A DNA stretch of 64,000 nucleotides from Pseudomonas serboccidentalis (GCF_028830055.1 NZ_CP101655.1:5199137-5263136); one strand, 5' to 3'. Shown: positions 41,100 to 49,710, numbered from the stretch's first letter. Notes: generated by a model not told the origin, from the letters alone. Numbers and translations: made by a program.

Positions 41100-41594
41100 A
41101 TGCGCGACACCCCCAATGTCCAACAACGAACCGTCGTGACCCTGGTCAACGGCGAGATTCACCGTGAAACCCAGGTCAGTTTCAGCTCGGTGTCGGTGGT
41201 CAATGGCGAGGTTCGAGTGCATACCACTGACGGCGATCGAATAGACGTTCAGGTGCCCGGGGCGGACTTCTCCCTGCGCTTTGATCTGGACGGGATGCAG
41301 CAAATTCCGCTGGCGCAGCAGACGCCGGTTGAAACGGTGCCTGTCGATGACAGCCTGAAGTTGTTCACCGGGAAAACCGTGCTGATCACCGTCGGATTGT
41401 GGACGGTGGTCAATTGGGTGACGGGGTGGCTGGGGTTCTTCGCGGCGGTCGGTTATCTCGGCTATCGCTGGCGTCAGGTGCTCAAGCGCAAGCAGCAGTT
41501 GGCTGAGGTAAAAACGCAGAAACCCGCACCTGTTTCCCGCTCGGGGATGTCCAGAGAAAGCGTGCGCAATGCATTGGCCCGCAAGCGCCCCTGA
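41100..41594 (+). CDS. Hypothetical membrane-anchored protein
   Basis: A 164-aa protein. The N-terminal 90 residues are beta-rich (VVTLVNGEIHRETQVSFSSVSV, DGDRIDVQVPG). A hydrophobic hairpin (TVLITVGLWTVVNWVTG and LGFFAAVGYLGYRW, about 97-130) is followed by a Lys/Arg-rich cytoplasmic tail. AAGGA lies before the ATG and a strong terminator follows. The family is not recognised. It may be a regulator-like or assembly protein of the membrane, but nothing shows this. Confidence 0.65.
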   Translation: MRDTPNVQQRTVVTLVNGEIHRETQVSFSSVSVVNGEVRVHTTDGDRIDVQVPGADFSLRFDLDGMQQIPLAQQTPVETVPVDDSLKLFTGKTVLITVGLWTVVNWVTGWLGFFAAVGYLGYRWRQVLKRKQQLAEVKTQKPAPVSRSGMSRESVRNALARKRP

Positions 41595-41610
41595 ACGACG
41601 CGAAAAAAAA

Positions 41611-41646
41611 CGGGGCGGCCTGATGATTCAGGCCGCCCCGTTTTTT
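41611..41646. terminator. Strong bidirectional Rho-independent terminator
   Basis: Stem CGGGGCGGCCTGA / TCAGGCCGCCCCG with a 4-nt loop, flanked by AAAAAAAA and TTTTTT. It serves both the small membrane protein gene and the convergent PCu(A)C gene. Confidence 0.92.
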
Positions 41647-41663
41647 ATTACCGCTCAGTCAGA

Positions 41664-42143
41664 TCAATGCATTTTGCTGTGATCGTGGCCTTGCATATTG
41701 GTCAGCGAACGGACTTCGGCTTTCACCTCAACGGTCTCTTTCTCGCCCTTGGCGTTTTCCACGGTCAGGGTCAGCGGCACGCTTTCGCCTTCCTTGAGCT
41801 GGCCGTTCAGACCCATCAGCATCACGTGGTAGCCATTCGGGTCGAAGGTGACCGCTTTGCCGGCCGGCAGGTCGACCGACTTGACCGGGCCCATGCTCAT
41901 CACGTCGTTCTTCATCGACATTTCGTGGATCTGCACATCTTTGGCCACCGGCGAGGCCACGCTCAGCAGTTTGCTGTCGCTGTCGGCGGTGACGGTCATG
42001 AATGCGCCGCTGGCCGATTGGGTCGGCACGGTCGCACGCACCCAGGCGTCGTCGACCTGGGTCTGGGCCGAGGCTTGAAACGCCAGGCCCAACAGGGACA
42101 GACCGAAAACGGCGCGTTTGATGTTGTTCAGAACGGGGTGCAT
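41664..42143 (-). CDS. Copper chaperone PCu(A)C
   Basis: A 159-aa periplasmic protein that delivers Cu(I) to the CuA or CuB site of cytochrome oxidases. Sec signal 1-26 (ending AFQASA), then the cupredoxin-like domain with the copper motif H-x-M...M...H-x-M, seen as IHEMSMKNDVMSM and later YHVMLMG. The C-terminus is His/Met-rich (GHDHSKMH). The start codon shares its A with the stop of the SCO gene. A longer upstream frame is rejected because it overlaps SCO. Confidence 0.9.
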   Translation of the reverse strand: MHPVLNNIKRAVFGLSLLGLAFQASAQTQVDDAWVRATVPTQSASGAFMTVTADSDSKLLSVASPVAKDVQIHEMSMKNDVMSMGPVKSVDLPAGKAVTFDPNGYHVMLMGLNGQLKEGESVPLTLTVENAKGEKETVEVKAEVRSLTNMQGHDHSKMH

Positions 42144-42748
42144 CAGCAGACCTCCATAACGGTGAGCAAATCTTCCGTGCACTCTTGTGCCGAAAGCGAT
42201 ACAGACAGACCCATGCGCAGCTGGCCGCGCGAGTCGTAGACGTAACTGGTGGACGTGTGGGAGATGGTGTAGGTGTCGCCCGCCGGCACTTTCTCGTAGA
42301 ACACGTCGAATTCCTTGGCGGTGGCCTTGGTTTCTTCCAGCGTGCCGTACAGCGCGACGAAGCTCGGGTCGAAGGCTTTGACGTAGGCGTCGAGGATTTG
42401 CGGCGTGTCGCGTTCCGGGTCCAGGGTGATGAAGATCACCTGTAGACGGTCGCCGTCCTTGCCCATCAGCTTCTTGATTTGCGCCGCGCGGGCGAGGGTG
42501 GTCGGGCACACCGCCGGGCATTGGGTGAAGCCGAAGAAGATCATCGGCATCATGCCGCGGAAGCTCGACAGCGTCATGGTTTCGCCGTCGATGTTCTTCA
42601 GTTTGAAGGTGCGTCCGAGGATCTTGTCACTCAGGTCCTTGCCGTACTTGTACGACAGTTGGCCACGGGTGTCGCAGCCGGTGAGCAGGCCCAGGCCCAG
42701 TACGCCCATTCCCGCAAGCACCTTGCGGCGAGTCAACAAAGCCGTCAT
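42143..42748 (-). CDS. SCO1/SenC family copper/thiol protein, lipoprotein
   Basis: A 201-aa thioredoxin-fold protein that helps copper insertion into cytochrome oxidase. The lipobox LLTGC puts the lipidated Cys at 25. A twin arginine (RRK) in the signal also makes Tat export conceivable. The CPAVC redox and copper motif is at 77-81 and the third ligand His lies in TISHTSTSYVYD. It is followed by PCu(A)C in a two-gene operon, the expected partner. Confidence 0.9.
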   Translation of the reverse strand: MTALLTRRKVLAGMGVLGLGLLTGCDTRGQLSYKYGKDLSDKILGRTFKLKNIDGETMTLSSFRGMMPMIFFGFTQCPAVCPTTLARAAQIKKLMGKDGDRLQVIFITLDPERDTPQILDAYVKAFDPSFVALYGTLEETKATAKEFDVFYEKVPAGDTYTISHTSTSYVYDSRGQLRMGLSVSLSAQECTEDLLTVMEVC

Positions 42749-42954
42749 CTAATACCGCCTTTTGCAGCCCGTCAGTCGGCAGGACTGGCGGGGGGTTAAC
42801 CGTAAAAGCGGCGCATGATACCAAACTGAAGGCAACCGCCGGCCGCGGATCGCCGCGCAGCATAGGATCGGGCGACAAAAGGTGTAAGAAAAAGTGACGA
42901 GTGCCTACTGGACACTGACCTCATTGGTGCGCGAGCTGTCGATGCTGTTCGCGA

Positions 42955-43749
42955 TCAGGCCCCGGCCATCCAGCGCGCCAGACCATGCCGCCCGCTGACC
43001 CCGAGTTTGGCGGTCGCACGCTTGAGGTAGGTCTCGACCGAGCTGCTCTTGACCCGTAGCTTCTCGGCCAGTTGTGGCACGGTGCCGCCGCTCAGCAGCC
43101 CGAGGCAGACCTCCTTCTCCCGGACCGACAAGACGATGCCGCCCAGCGCCAGACGTTCATCGAACACCTGCTGCAACGGCGCCTGCTCCAGGTCCGCCAG
43201 TGGCAGGCGCGGCTGTTTGGCGATGATCTGCCGACTGAGCTGCGCGTGGCGCTCGATCAGGGGCAGCAGGGTGTCGGACAGGCTTTTGAGAAACGACAGC
43301 TCCGGCAGGGAAAACACCCGTTGCGTATGCGGTCGATAGAACGAGATGACACAACGGCGGTTGGAGGTGCGAGACACCAGATTGCACTGGTGCACGCTGT
43401 GCTGCGGATGTCGGGGCTGGAGCGACGCTTTGAGTTGAATCAGCAGTGAGTCATTCATCTCGATCATCTTCTGCAACAGCGGATGATCGTCCGGGCGCAG
43501 CAACGAATCCGGCGCCGGGAAGGTCTGCGGCAGGCCGGCGCTGCCCAGCGCCTTGATCTCGACCACGCTGGCCTGGCGTTCGTCCAGCGTCCATTCGCTG
43601 AGATCGACGCGGTTGACCGGCACCAGCGTGTCGACCAACTGGAACAGGTTGCTGGCGAAATGATCATCGCCAGTGCTGGCAATCAGTTCCCCCAGTTGCC
43701 AGTAGAAATGCGGGTTTTCCATGTTGCGAATGCTGCCGGTCAGATTCAT
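42955..43749 (-). CDS. LuxR-type helix-turn-helix regulator (first of a tandem pair)
   Basis: A 264-aa protein. The C-terminal GerE/LuxR DNA-binding domain (LSVREKEVCLGLLSGGTVPQ...SSVETYLKRATAKLGVSGRHGLARW, about 203-260) is clear. The N-terminal part has no recognisable autoinducer-binding domain and no receiver domain. It is a paralogue of the next gene, with matching openings (ELIASTGDDHF versus KVIASTGSRHF). It has no luxI partner. Effector and targets are unknown. Confidence 0.85.
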   Translation of the reverse strand: MNLTGSIRNMENPHFYWQLGELIASTGDDHFASNLFQLVDTLVPVNRVDLSEWTLDERQASVVEIKALGSAGLPQTFPAPDSLLRPDDHPLLQKMIEMNDSLLIQLKASLQPRHPQHSVHQCNLVSRTSNRRCVISFYRPHTQRVFSLPELSFLKSLSDTLLPLIERHAQLSRQIIAKQPRLPLADLEQAPLQQVFDERLALGGIVLSVREKEVCLGLLSGGTVPQLAEKLRVKSSSVETYLKRATAKLGVSGRHGLARWMAGA

Positions 43750-43795
43750 ATCCTTATCATCCCTGGTTCCGAGTCATCACCGAGTCGTCTGCTTT

Positions 43796-44659
43796 TTATG
43801 TAAAAGCCGCCCACGCAATCGCCTCTCCTTGAAACTGATCCGGGGCGGGATTCAAGCCGATGGTTTTATCCCGCGTCGCAATCTCAGGGACAACGGGTTC
43901 AGGCAGCGGAGGTGGCGTGGTGTGGTGGGTGTCGTCGGGTGAATACATCCAGCGCATCAACGAGTGCCGGCCGCTGATCCCGAGTTTGATCGCGGCGCGT
44001 TTGAGGTAGCTTTCCACGGTATTGACCTTCAACTGCAACTGCTCGGCCAGCTCCGGCGCAGTGCGCCCGGCGAGCAGGCCGACGCACACCTCTGTCTCGC
44101 GATTGGACAGGCTCAGGCCCAACTGCTGCAGGCGTTCGCCGAAGCGCTGGCGCAGGTTGCCCAGGCCCGGTTGTGTGCCGTCGGCGTTGGGCGACTGATC
44201 GTGGGCGTTGGCCCGTACCGGTTGCAGGGCATGAATGTGTTTTTCGACCATCGGCAACAGCACCGGAGAAATATCCTCCAACAAGCTTCGCTCCTGGGCC
44301 GAGAAGCGCTGCGACTGATCGTTGCGATACACCGAGATCACATAGCGGTAACCGTCCTTGCGCCGGGTCAGGTGCAGTTGCGAGGCTTCGGCGCTGGTCG
44401 GGTGTAGGTCAGCCAGCTCGGCGGTGCGCGCGGCACTGTGCTCGGAGAACAACGTTTCGGCCAGCAGGGCCGGGTCTTTGCCGATGTCCGCCTGGCGGCG
44501 GTTCGCGGTGTGGCCCATCGGCTCAACGCGCAACTGGCGGATGTGCGTGGCGTCCACCGCGAGTTGAGTCTGGATCAGGTCATGCAACATCCGCGGGAAG
44601 TGCCGGCTGCCGGTGCTGGCGATGACTTTACCGATCTGAGGGAACAGGTGTGAGTTCAT
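43796..44659 (-). CDS. LuxR-type helix-turn-helix regulator (second of a tandem pair)
   Basis: A 287-aa protein with a C-terminal LuxR DNA-binding domain (LSNRETEVCVGLLAGRTAPELAEQL...VESYLKRAAIKLGISGRHSLMRW) followed by a Pro/Thr-rich tail (HHTTPPPLPEP). The N-terminal region resembles its neighbour but not a known sensor domain. The start at 44659 is favoured by GGA 8 nt upstream; 44668 is possible. The pair lies beside the universal stress protein island and may belong to its control. Confidence 0.83.
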   Translation of the reverse strand: MNSHLFPQIGKVIASTGSRHFPRMLHDLIQTQLAVDATHIRQLRVEPMGHTANRRQADIGKDPALLAETLFSEHSAARTAELADLHPTSAEASQLHLTRRKDGYRYVISVYRNDQSQRFSAQERSLLEDISPVLLPMVEKHIHALQPVRANAHDQSPNADGTQPGLGNLRQRFGERLQQLGLSLSNRETEVCVGLLAGRTAPELAEQLQLKVNTVESYLKRAAIKLGISGRHSLMRWMYSPDDTHHTTPPPLPEPVVPEIATRDKTIGLNPAPDQFQGEAIAWAAFT

Positions 44660-44807
44660 AAGCGTCATCCATGATTGACAGGTGAAACGATCCATTCCTG
44701 ACCTTGCATCGACCGTGTTCCCTGGTCGACACAATGTCAGGAATTGGATCCTATCCTAGTACAACGTTTGGAAGACGGTTTAATGCAGGTGTTATTGGCT
44801 CATCACC

Positions 44808-45731
44808 TCATTCGAGCCTTTCCGGCGCCACCACCCACACGCTGCACGGCATTCTGTACAGCAGGTGTTCGACGGTGCTGCCGATCAGGCGGCCCAGGCC
44901 CCGATGAGCGACGCGGCCCATGACAATCATGTCGATGTCATACGCGTCGGCGTAGCTGGCGAGGACCTTGGCCGGATCGCCCATGATCATGTGCTGGTTT
45001 TCTGCCGGAATGTCGTTGCGCTCGGCCAATTCACGGAAGGCTTCGCCCTGGGCGTCGAACAGCAACTTGGCGGCGTTTGAGGAGAAGAACGCCGAGGCAC
45101 GGTCGAAGCCGAATTCGGCGGCGCTGATCGAGGACAGGTCATGGGCGTAGATCACGTCGAGTTCAGCGTTGCACGAGCTTGCCAGTTTGCTGGCTTCGTA
45201 CAGAATCCGGTCGTTGAGGCCTTTGTATTGACCGTCGCGATGGAACGGGTCGACCGCCGCGACAATCCGGCGCGGCAGGGCGTGTTGCACATGGCTGACG
45301 AAGTGCAGCGGCACCGGGCATTCACGCAGCAGGTGCACATCCAGCGGGGTGAACATCAGGCGCGACAGCAGCGATTCGTGATCCAGCGCCTTGATCAGCG
45401 CCGCCATCGGTTGTTCGCGCAGGTGGATGAGGATTTCCTGCAACGGCCGTTCGACCCAGACCACTTCCGTGGTGACGTGCACGCCAAGCTTGCGCAGCGG
45501 CCGGGCCTGATCTTCGAGCCATTGGTGATGGCGCTCGACGTAGCCCAGACGCATCTGCTCCAGCGCCTGTTCGTTGACCAGCCCGGCGGTGGCCAGGCCT
45601 TCCAGGTAGTCGAACGCGACGATGTGCAACGCTGCATCGGACGCCTTGGCCAGGGCGGCTGCGCGTTCGAAAGCTGGGCTGTTTTTCATCAGCGGCGACA
45701 CCACCAGCATGAAACGCGATTGCTCAGACAT
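44808..45731 (-). CDS. Universal stress protein, tandem UspA domains (UspE-like) 1
   Basis: A 307-aa cytoplasmic protein with two UspA domains (about 1-150 and 155-307). The second ends in VMGRVAHRGLGRLIGSTVEH, a nucleotide-loop motif in which the usual second glycine is replaced, as in UspE-type proteins. The block HIVAFDYLEGLA is shared with the other three stress proteins in this window. An ANR-type box lies about 105 bp upstream, and its promoter faces the REP array. ANR-dependent Usp proteins support survival under anaerobic energy stress in P. aeruginosa; here that is inferred. Confidence 0.9.
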   Translation of the reverse strand: MSEQSRFMLVVSPLMKNSPAFERAAALAKASDAALHIVAFDYLEGLATAGLVNEQALEQMRLGYVERHHQWLEDQARPLRKLGVHVTTEVVWVERPLQEILIHLREQPMAALIKALDHESLLSRLMFTPLDVHLLRECPVPLHFVSHVQHALPRRIVAAVDPFHRDGQYKGLNDRILYEASKLASSCNAELDVIYAHDLSSISAAEFGFDRASAFFSSNAAKLLFDAQGEAFRELAERNDIPAENQHMIMGDPAKVLASYADAYDIDMIVMGRVAHRGLGRLIGSTVEHLLYRMPCSVWVVAPERLE

Positions 45732-45834
45732 GACAAATCTCCCGTGGTTGATCGCACACGCGACGCGAAAAGGCGACGCTGTGTTCGGGCCGTGAGCCTT
45801 GCGCCCATCGTGGCGCTGGCGCCGGGGGGCGGCT

Positions 45835-45848
45835 TGATATTTGTCAAA
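45835..45848 (-). promoter_or_regulatory. Predicted ANR/FNR box upstream of universal stress protein 1
   Basis: TTGAT-ATTT-GTCAA has one mismatch to TTGAT-N4-ATCAA. It is centred about 110 bp upstream of the ATG at 45731, so a class II start point (box centre at -41.5) would leave a leader of about 70 nt. Confidence 0.65.
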
Positions 45849-45876
45849 GGGAGGCGTTGCCGCCGCCGGTGACCGG

Positions 45877-47001
45877 ACGCGCGGTCTGTGTTGGCTGGGC
45901 TGGCCCCTTCGCGAGCAAGCTCGCTCCTACAGTTTTACTGCGATGAACACACTTCTCGCACCCGCCACAGATCCAATGTAGGAGTGAGCCTGCTCGCGAT
46001 AGCGGTGGGGCAGCCAGTGCAGATGTTGACTGGACTGGCCCCTTCGCGAGCAAGCTCACTCCTACAGTTTTTACAGTGGTGCACACACTTATCGCACCCG
46101 CCACAGATCCAGTGTAGGAGTGAGCCTGCTCGCGATAGCGGTGGGGCAGTCAGTGCAGATGTTGACTGGGCCGGCCTCTTCGCGAGCAGGCTCACTCCTA
46201 CAGGTTTACTGCGGTGAATGCTCTTCTCACGTCCGCCGCAGATCCAATGTAGGAGCGAGCCTGCTCGCGATAGCGGTGGGGCAGTCAGTGCAGATTTTGG
46301 CTGGGCTGGCCTCTTCGCGAGCAGGCTCACTCCTACAGTTTTACTGCGGTGAACACACTTCTCGCGTCCGCCGCAGATCCAATGTAGGAGCGAGCCTGCT
46401 CGCGATAGCGGTGGGGCAGTCAGTGCAGATGTTGACTGGGCCGGCCTCTTCGCGAGCAGGCTCACTCCTACAGTTTTACTGCGATGAACACACTTATCGC
46501 ACCCGCCGCAGATCCAATGTAGGAGTGAGCCTGCTCGCGATAGCGGTGGGGCAGCCAGTGCAGATGTTGACTGGGCTGGCCTCTTCGCGAGCAGGCTCGC
46601 TCCTACAGGTTTACTGCGATGAACACACTTCTCGCGTCCGCCGCAGATCCAATGTAGGAGTGAGCCTGCTCGCGATGGCGGTGGGGCAGCCAGTGCAGCT
46701 GTTGGCTGGGCTGGCCTCTTCGCGAGCAGGCTCACTCCTACAGTTTTACTGCGATGAACACACTTCTCGCACTCGCCACAGATCCAATGTAGGAGTGAGC
46801 CTGCTCGCGATGGCGGTGGGTCAGTCAGTGCAGATGTTGACTGGGCTGGCCTCTTCGCGAGCAGGCTCACTCCTACAGGTTTTACAGTGGTGCACACACT
46901 TACAGCACCCGCCACAGATCCCGTGTGGGAGCGAGCTTGCTCGCGAATGCGGTGGCGCAGTCGGTGCAGATGTTGGCTGGAATGCGCTCTTCGCGAGCAG
47001 C
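45877..47001. repeat. Tandem array of 135-bp REP-containing units (about 8 copies)
   Basis: The marker GCGGTGGGGCAG (or a variant) recurs at 46002, 46138, 46273, 46408, 46543, 46678, 46813 and 46949, giving periods of 135-136 bp. Each unit has two inverted REP arms (TGTAGGAGTGAGCCTGCTCG and CGAGCAGGCTCACTCCTACA) separated by two different spacers: spacer A (GTGCAGATGTTGACTGGG...) and spacer B (TTTTACTGCGATGAACACAC...). Copies differ at scattered positions. The first and last are partial. The array fills the gap between the divergent stress-protein and dehydrogenase promoters. No transposase lies nearby. Confidence 0.93.
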
Positions 47002-47024
47002 GCGGCGGGCTGATTCATGGATTG

Positions 47025-47038
47025 TTGACCATTATCAA
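47025..47038 (+). promoter_or_regulatory. Predicted ANR/FNR box upstream of the alcohol dehydrogenase operon
   Basis: TTGAC-CATT-ATCAA has one mismatch to the ANR consensus. It is centred about 76 bp upstream of the ATG at 47108 and begins about 25 bp after the REP array ends. Confidence 0.7.
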
Positions 47039-47107
47039 TTTCGGGACCGTGATGGCGGCGCAGTCTTGATGACGACTCAAGCTGCGACTCGCTCGGAGGA
47101 ATTGACC

Positions 47108-48181
47108 ATGGCCACCATGAAAGCGGCGATCTTCGTCGAAAAGAACCGCATTGTGCTCGAAGACAAACCTATTCCGGAGGTCGGGCCACTGGATGCGCTG
47201 GTCCGTGTCACCACCACGACCATCTGCGGCACTGACATACATATTCTGCGCGGCGAATACCCGGTGGCCAAAGGGCTGACCATCGGTCACGAGCCGGTGG
47301 GCGTCATCGAACGGCTGGGTTCGCAAGTGCGTGGCTTCGTTGAAGGACAGCGGGTGATTGCCGGGGCCATCACCCCCAGCGGACAAAGTTACGCGTGCCT
47401 GTGCGGCTGTGGCTCGCAGGACGGCCCGGACACCCGCCACGGTTTCAAGGCGATTGGCGGCTGGAAGTTCGGCAACACCATCGACGGCTGCCAGGCCGAA
47501 TACGTGCTGGTGCCGGACGCCTTGGCGAACCTGTGTCCGATCCCTGATGGCTTGAGCGACGAACAGGTGCTGATGTGCCCGGACATCATGTCCACCGGGT
47601 TTTCCGGGGCGGAGCGCGGGGAGATCAACATCGGCGACAGTGTCGCGGTGTTTGCCCTCGGGCCGATTGGCCTGTGTGCCGTGGCCGGTGCGCGGCTCAA
47701 GGGCGCGACCACGATCATCGGCGTCGATGCCGTGCCGGAGCGCATGAGCGTCGCACGGCGGCTGGGCGCGACCCACGTGGTCAACTTCAAGGATGGCGAC
47801 GTGGTCGAGCAGATCATGGCCTTGACCGATGGCCGTGGCGTCGACGTGTCCATTGAAGCGCTGGGTACTCAGGGCACGTTCGAATCGGCATTGCGGGTGC
47901 TGCGCCCCGGTGGCCGCTTGTCGAGCCTGGGGGTGTATTCCAGCGACCTGCACATCCCGCTCGGTGCCTTCGCCGCTGGCCTGGGCGATTACAGCATCGT
48001 CTCGACCCTGTGTCCCGGCGGCAAGGAGCGCATGCGCCGCTTGATGGCGGTGGTGCAAAGCGGTGCGGTGGATCTGTCGCCGCTGGTAACCCATCGCTTC
48101 AAACTCGATGACATCGAGGCGGCGTATGAACTGTTTGCACACCAGCGTGACGGGGTCATGAAAGTGGCGATCACTCCTTGA
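47108..48181 (+). CDS. Zinc-dependent alcohol dehydrogenase family protein
   Basis: A 357-aa medium-chain dehydrogenase. The catalytic zinc ligands are Cys40 (ICGTD), His61 and Glu62 (GHEPVG). The Rossmann motif ALGPIGLCAVAGARLKGA lies around 180. The structural-zinc loop is incomplete, with only Cys97, Cys99 and Cys101 visible. GGAGGA is 7 nt before the ATG; a longer frame extending into the REP array is rejected. It heads a three-gene operon behind an ANR-type box, consistent with fermentative or low-oxygen alcohol/aldehyde interconversion. The substrate is not determinable. Confidence 0.88.
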   Translation: MATMKAAIFVEKNRIVLEDKPIPEVGPLDALVRVTTTTICGTDIHILRGEYPVAKGLTIGHEPVGVIERLGSQVRGFVEGQRVIAGAITPSGQSYACLCGCGSQDGPDTRHGFKAIGGWKFGNTIDGCQAEYVLVPDALANLCPIPDGLSDEQVLMCPDIMSTGFSGAERGEINIGDSVAVFALGPIGLCAVAGARLKGATTIIGVDAVPERMSVARRLGATHVVNFKDGDVVEQIMALTDGRGVDVSIEALGTQGTFESALRVLRPGGRLSSLGVYSSDLHIPLGAFAAGLGDYSIVSTLCPGGKERMRRLMAVVQSGAVDLSPLVTHRFKLDDIEAAYELFAHQRDGVMKVAITP

Positions 48182-48217
48182 ACAACGGCTCCTTTTCGAT
48201 TTGACGGAGGCTTTTCG

Positions 48218-48433
48218 ATGAACATCGATATCAGTGCAACGGCGGTGCCGCACGGCTGGGTTGTGTCGCTGGATGATTGTCGTGTGTACTTCAATCAGTT
48301 GGAGGACGCTCAAGCATTTGTCAGCCAACTCAAGGCCCGCATCGACGCGCCACACCCCTGGCCGCAAGCAACTGAACGCAAAGTGTTTGCACTGCCGGCA
48401 CCGGCCGGAGCTGTGGAGGCTGTCGCGGGCTGA
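48218..48433 (+). CDS. Small hypothetical protein in the dehydrogenase operon
   Basis: A 71-aa protein beginning MNIDISATAVPHGWVVSLDD, with no membrane segment and a Pro/Ala-rich end. GGAGG is 7 nt before the ATG. It sits 36 bp after the dehydrogenase and 38 bp before the membrane protein gene, all on one strand. I do not recognise the family. The short alternating pattern (GWVVSLDDCRVYF, then EDAQAFVSQLKARI) suggests a small beta-beta-alpha fold. Confidence 0.62.
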   Translation: MNIDISATAVPHGWVVSLDDCRVYFNQLEDAQAFVSQLKARIDAPHPWPQATERKVFALPAPAGAVEAVAG

Positions 48434-48471
48434 ATCCGATTGGCGCAGGGACGAGGCAAGGCAAATCGACG

Positions 48472-49710
48472 ATGAATGAATCCCTTGGCATGATGGGGGC
48501 GGCGGCTGCCTTGGGCATTGGCATGCTCGTCGGTCTTGAGCGCGAACGTCACAAGGGTTCCGGAGAGCGTCGAGGCAGCGCAGGTTTGCGTACATTCGCG
48601 ATCACCGCATTGCTGGGCTACACCGCGATGGCGGTGGGGGCGGCGCTGTTGGTCGGGATTGTCGCGATCGGTTTGACGTTGCTGATCACCGTCGCCTATT
48701 GGCGCGGGCGCGATGACGATCCCGGCGTGACTAGCGAAGTGGCGCTGATCACCGTGCTCATACTGGGCGCGTTGTGCACCCGCTCTGCCGAACTGGCGGT
48801 CGCCATTGGCGTGGTGGTGGCGGGATTGCTGACGTATCGGGAAAAGCTGCATGACTTCGCGATCAGTCAGTTGAGCGAAACCGAAATGCGCGACGGCCTG
48901 GTCTTGCTGATTACCGCGCTGGTGGTCTTGCCGTTGACGCCGGACCGTTACATCGGGCCTTACGCCGCGATCAATCTGCGCACCATTTGCACCTTGACGG
49001 TGTTACTGATGCTGGTGGGGGCGGCCGGGCACATCGCGGTGCGGACGCTGGGCGTTCGTTACGGCTACGCCATCAGCGCCATCGCCTCCGGTTTCGCGTC
49101 CAGCACCGTGACCATTGCGACCATGGGCCATCGGGTCGCCCGAGAACCTTCGAATCTACGGGTTCTCAGCGCGGCGGCGCTGCTGTCCAATCTGGCGACC
49201 ATGATTCAGACCGGGCTGATTCTCGCCGCAGTCGATCCAGCCTTGTTGCGCAACATGTGGCTGCCGTTAATGGCCGGCAGTATTGCTACGCTGATTTACA
49301 GCGCCTGTCTGATGTTTCCCCGGCCGACCCGAGGGGCTGCCGAGACGATGTCGGTGGGCGGCGCATTCAATCCGAAACTTGCCGTGGTCGTTGCCTTGAC
49401 CATGACGGCGATCACCCTGGTGTCGTCGGCAATGCTCAGTCACTTTGGTCAGGTGGGTGTGATGCTCACCGCCACCTTCAGCGGATTTGCCGATGCCCAC
49501 GCCTCGACCGCGTCTATCGCCGGGTTGGCCAAGGCCGGTCTGTTACCGGTGGAGGCGATTGTCGGTCCCGCCCTGATCGCGATCAGCAGCAACTCGCTGA
49601 GCAAATGCGTGGTGGCCTGGGTCGGCGGTGGCCGGCGTTTCGCCGCTTATGTGATTCCCGGGCAGGTGCTGCTGACCCTGGCGATGTGGGCCGGCAGCTT
49701 GTGGTACTGA
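48472..49710 (+). CDS. MgtC/SapB-DUF4010 family membrane protein
   Basis: A 412-aa inner-membrane protein with about 11-12 helices. The N-terminal MgtC-like block is GIGMLVGLERERHKG...GSAGLRTFAITALLG (residues about 15-50). The DUF4010 half follows, with GYAISAIASGFASSTVTIATMG and SGFADAHASTASIAGL. The transport or regulatory role is unknown; MgtC proteins themselves act in Mg2+-starvation adaptation. It is the last gene of the ANR-box operon, which would place it in low-oxygen physiology. Confidence 0.85.
   Translation: MNESLGMMGAAAALGIGMLVGLERERHKGSGERRGSAGLRTFAITALLGYTAMAVGAALLVGIVAIGLTLLITVAYWRGRDDDPGVTSEVALITVLILGALCTRSAELAVAIGVVVAGLLTYREKLHDFAISQLSETEMRDGLVLLITALVVLPLTPDRYIGPYAAINLRTICTLTVLLMLVGAAGHIAVRTLGVRYGYAISAIASGFASSTVTIATMGHRVAREPSNLRVLSAAALLSNLATMIQTGLILAAVDPALLRNMWLPLMAGSIATLIYSACLMFPRPTRGAAETMSVGGAFNPKLAVVVALTMTAITLVSSAMLSHFGQVGVMLTATFSGFADAHASTASIAGLAKAGLLPVEAIVGPALIAISSNSLSKCVVAWVGGGRRFAAYVIPGQVLLTLAMWAGSLWY

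Noticed and set aside
40842..41303. 153-codon minus-strand frame upstream of the LTA-synthase-like gene
   Set aside because: It overlaps the better supported plus-strand gene at 41100 and has no domain or ribosome site.
45935..46915. Long minus-strand frame (326 codons) with repeated SLLAKRPAQSTSAL-type units
   Set aside because: It lies wholly in the 135-bp REP array and stays open only because 135 is a multiple of 3. No ribosome site, and REP arms are non-coding elsewhere.
45877..47001. CRISPR array reading of the tandem repeats
   Set aside because: Period 135 bp, inverted arms and near-identical spacers between copies. CRISPR repeats are shorter with unique spacers, and no cas gene is present.
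46120..47013. Long plus-strand frame (297 codons) with repeated SLLAIAVGQSVQ-type units
   Set aside because: It is the opposite-strand counterpart of the same REP array and has the same explanation.
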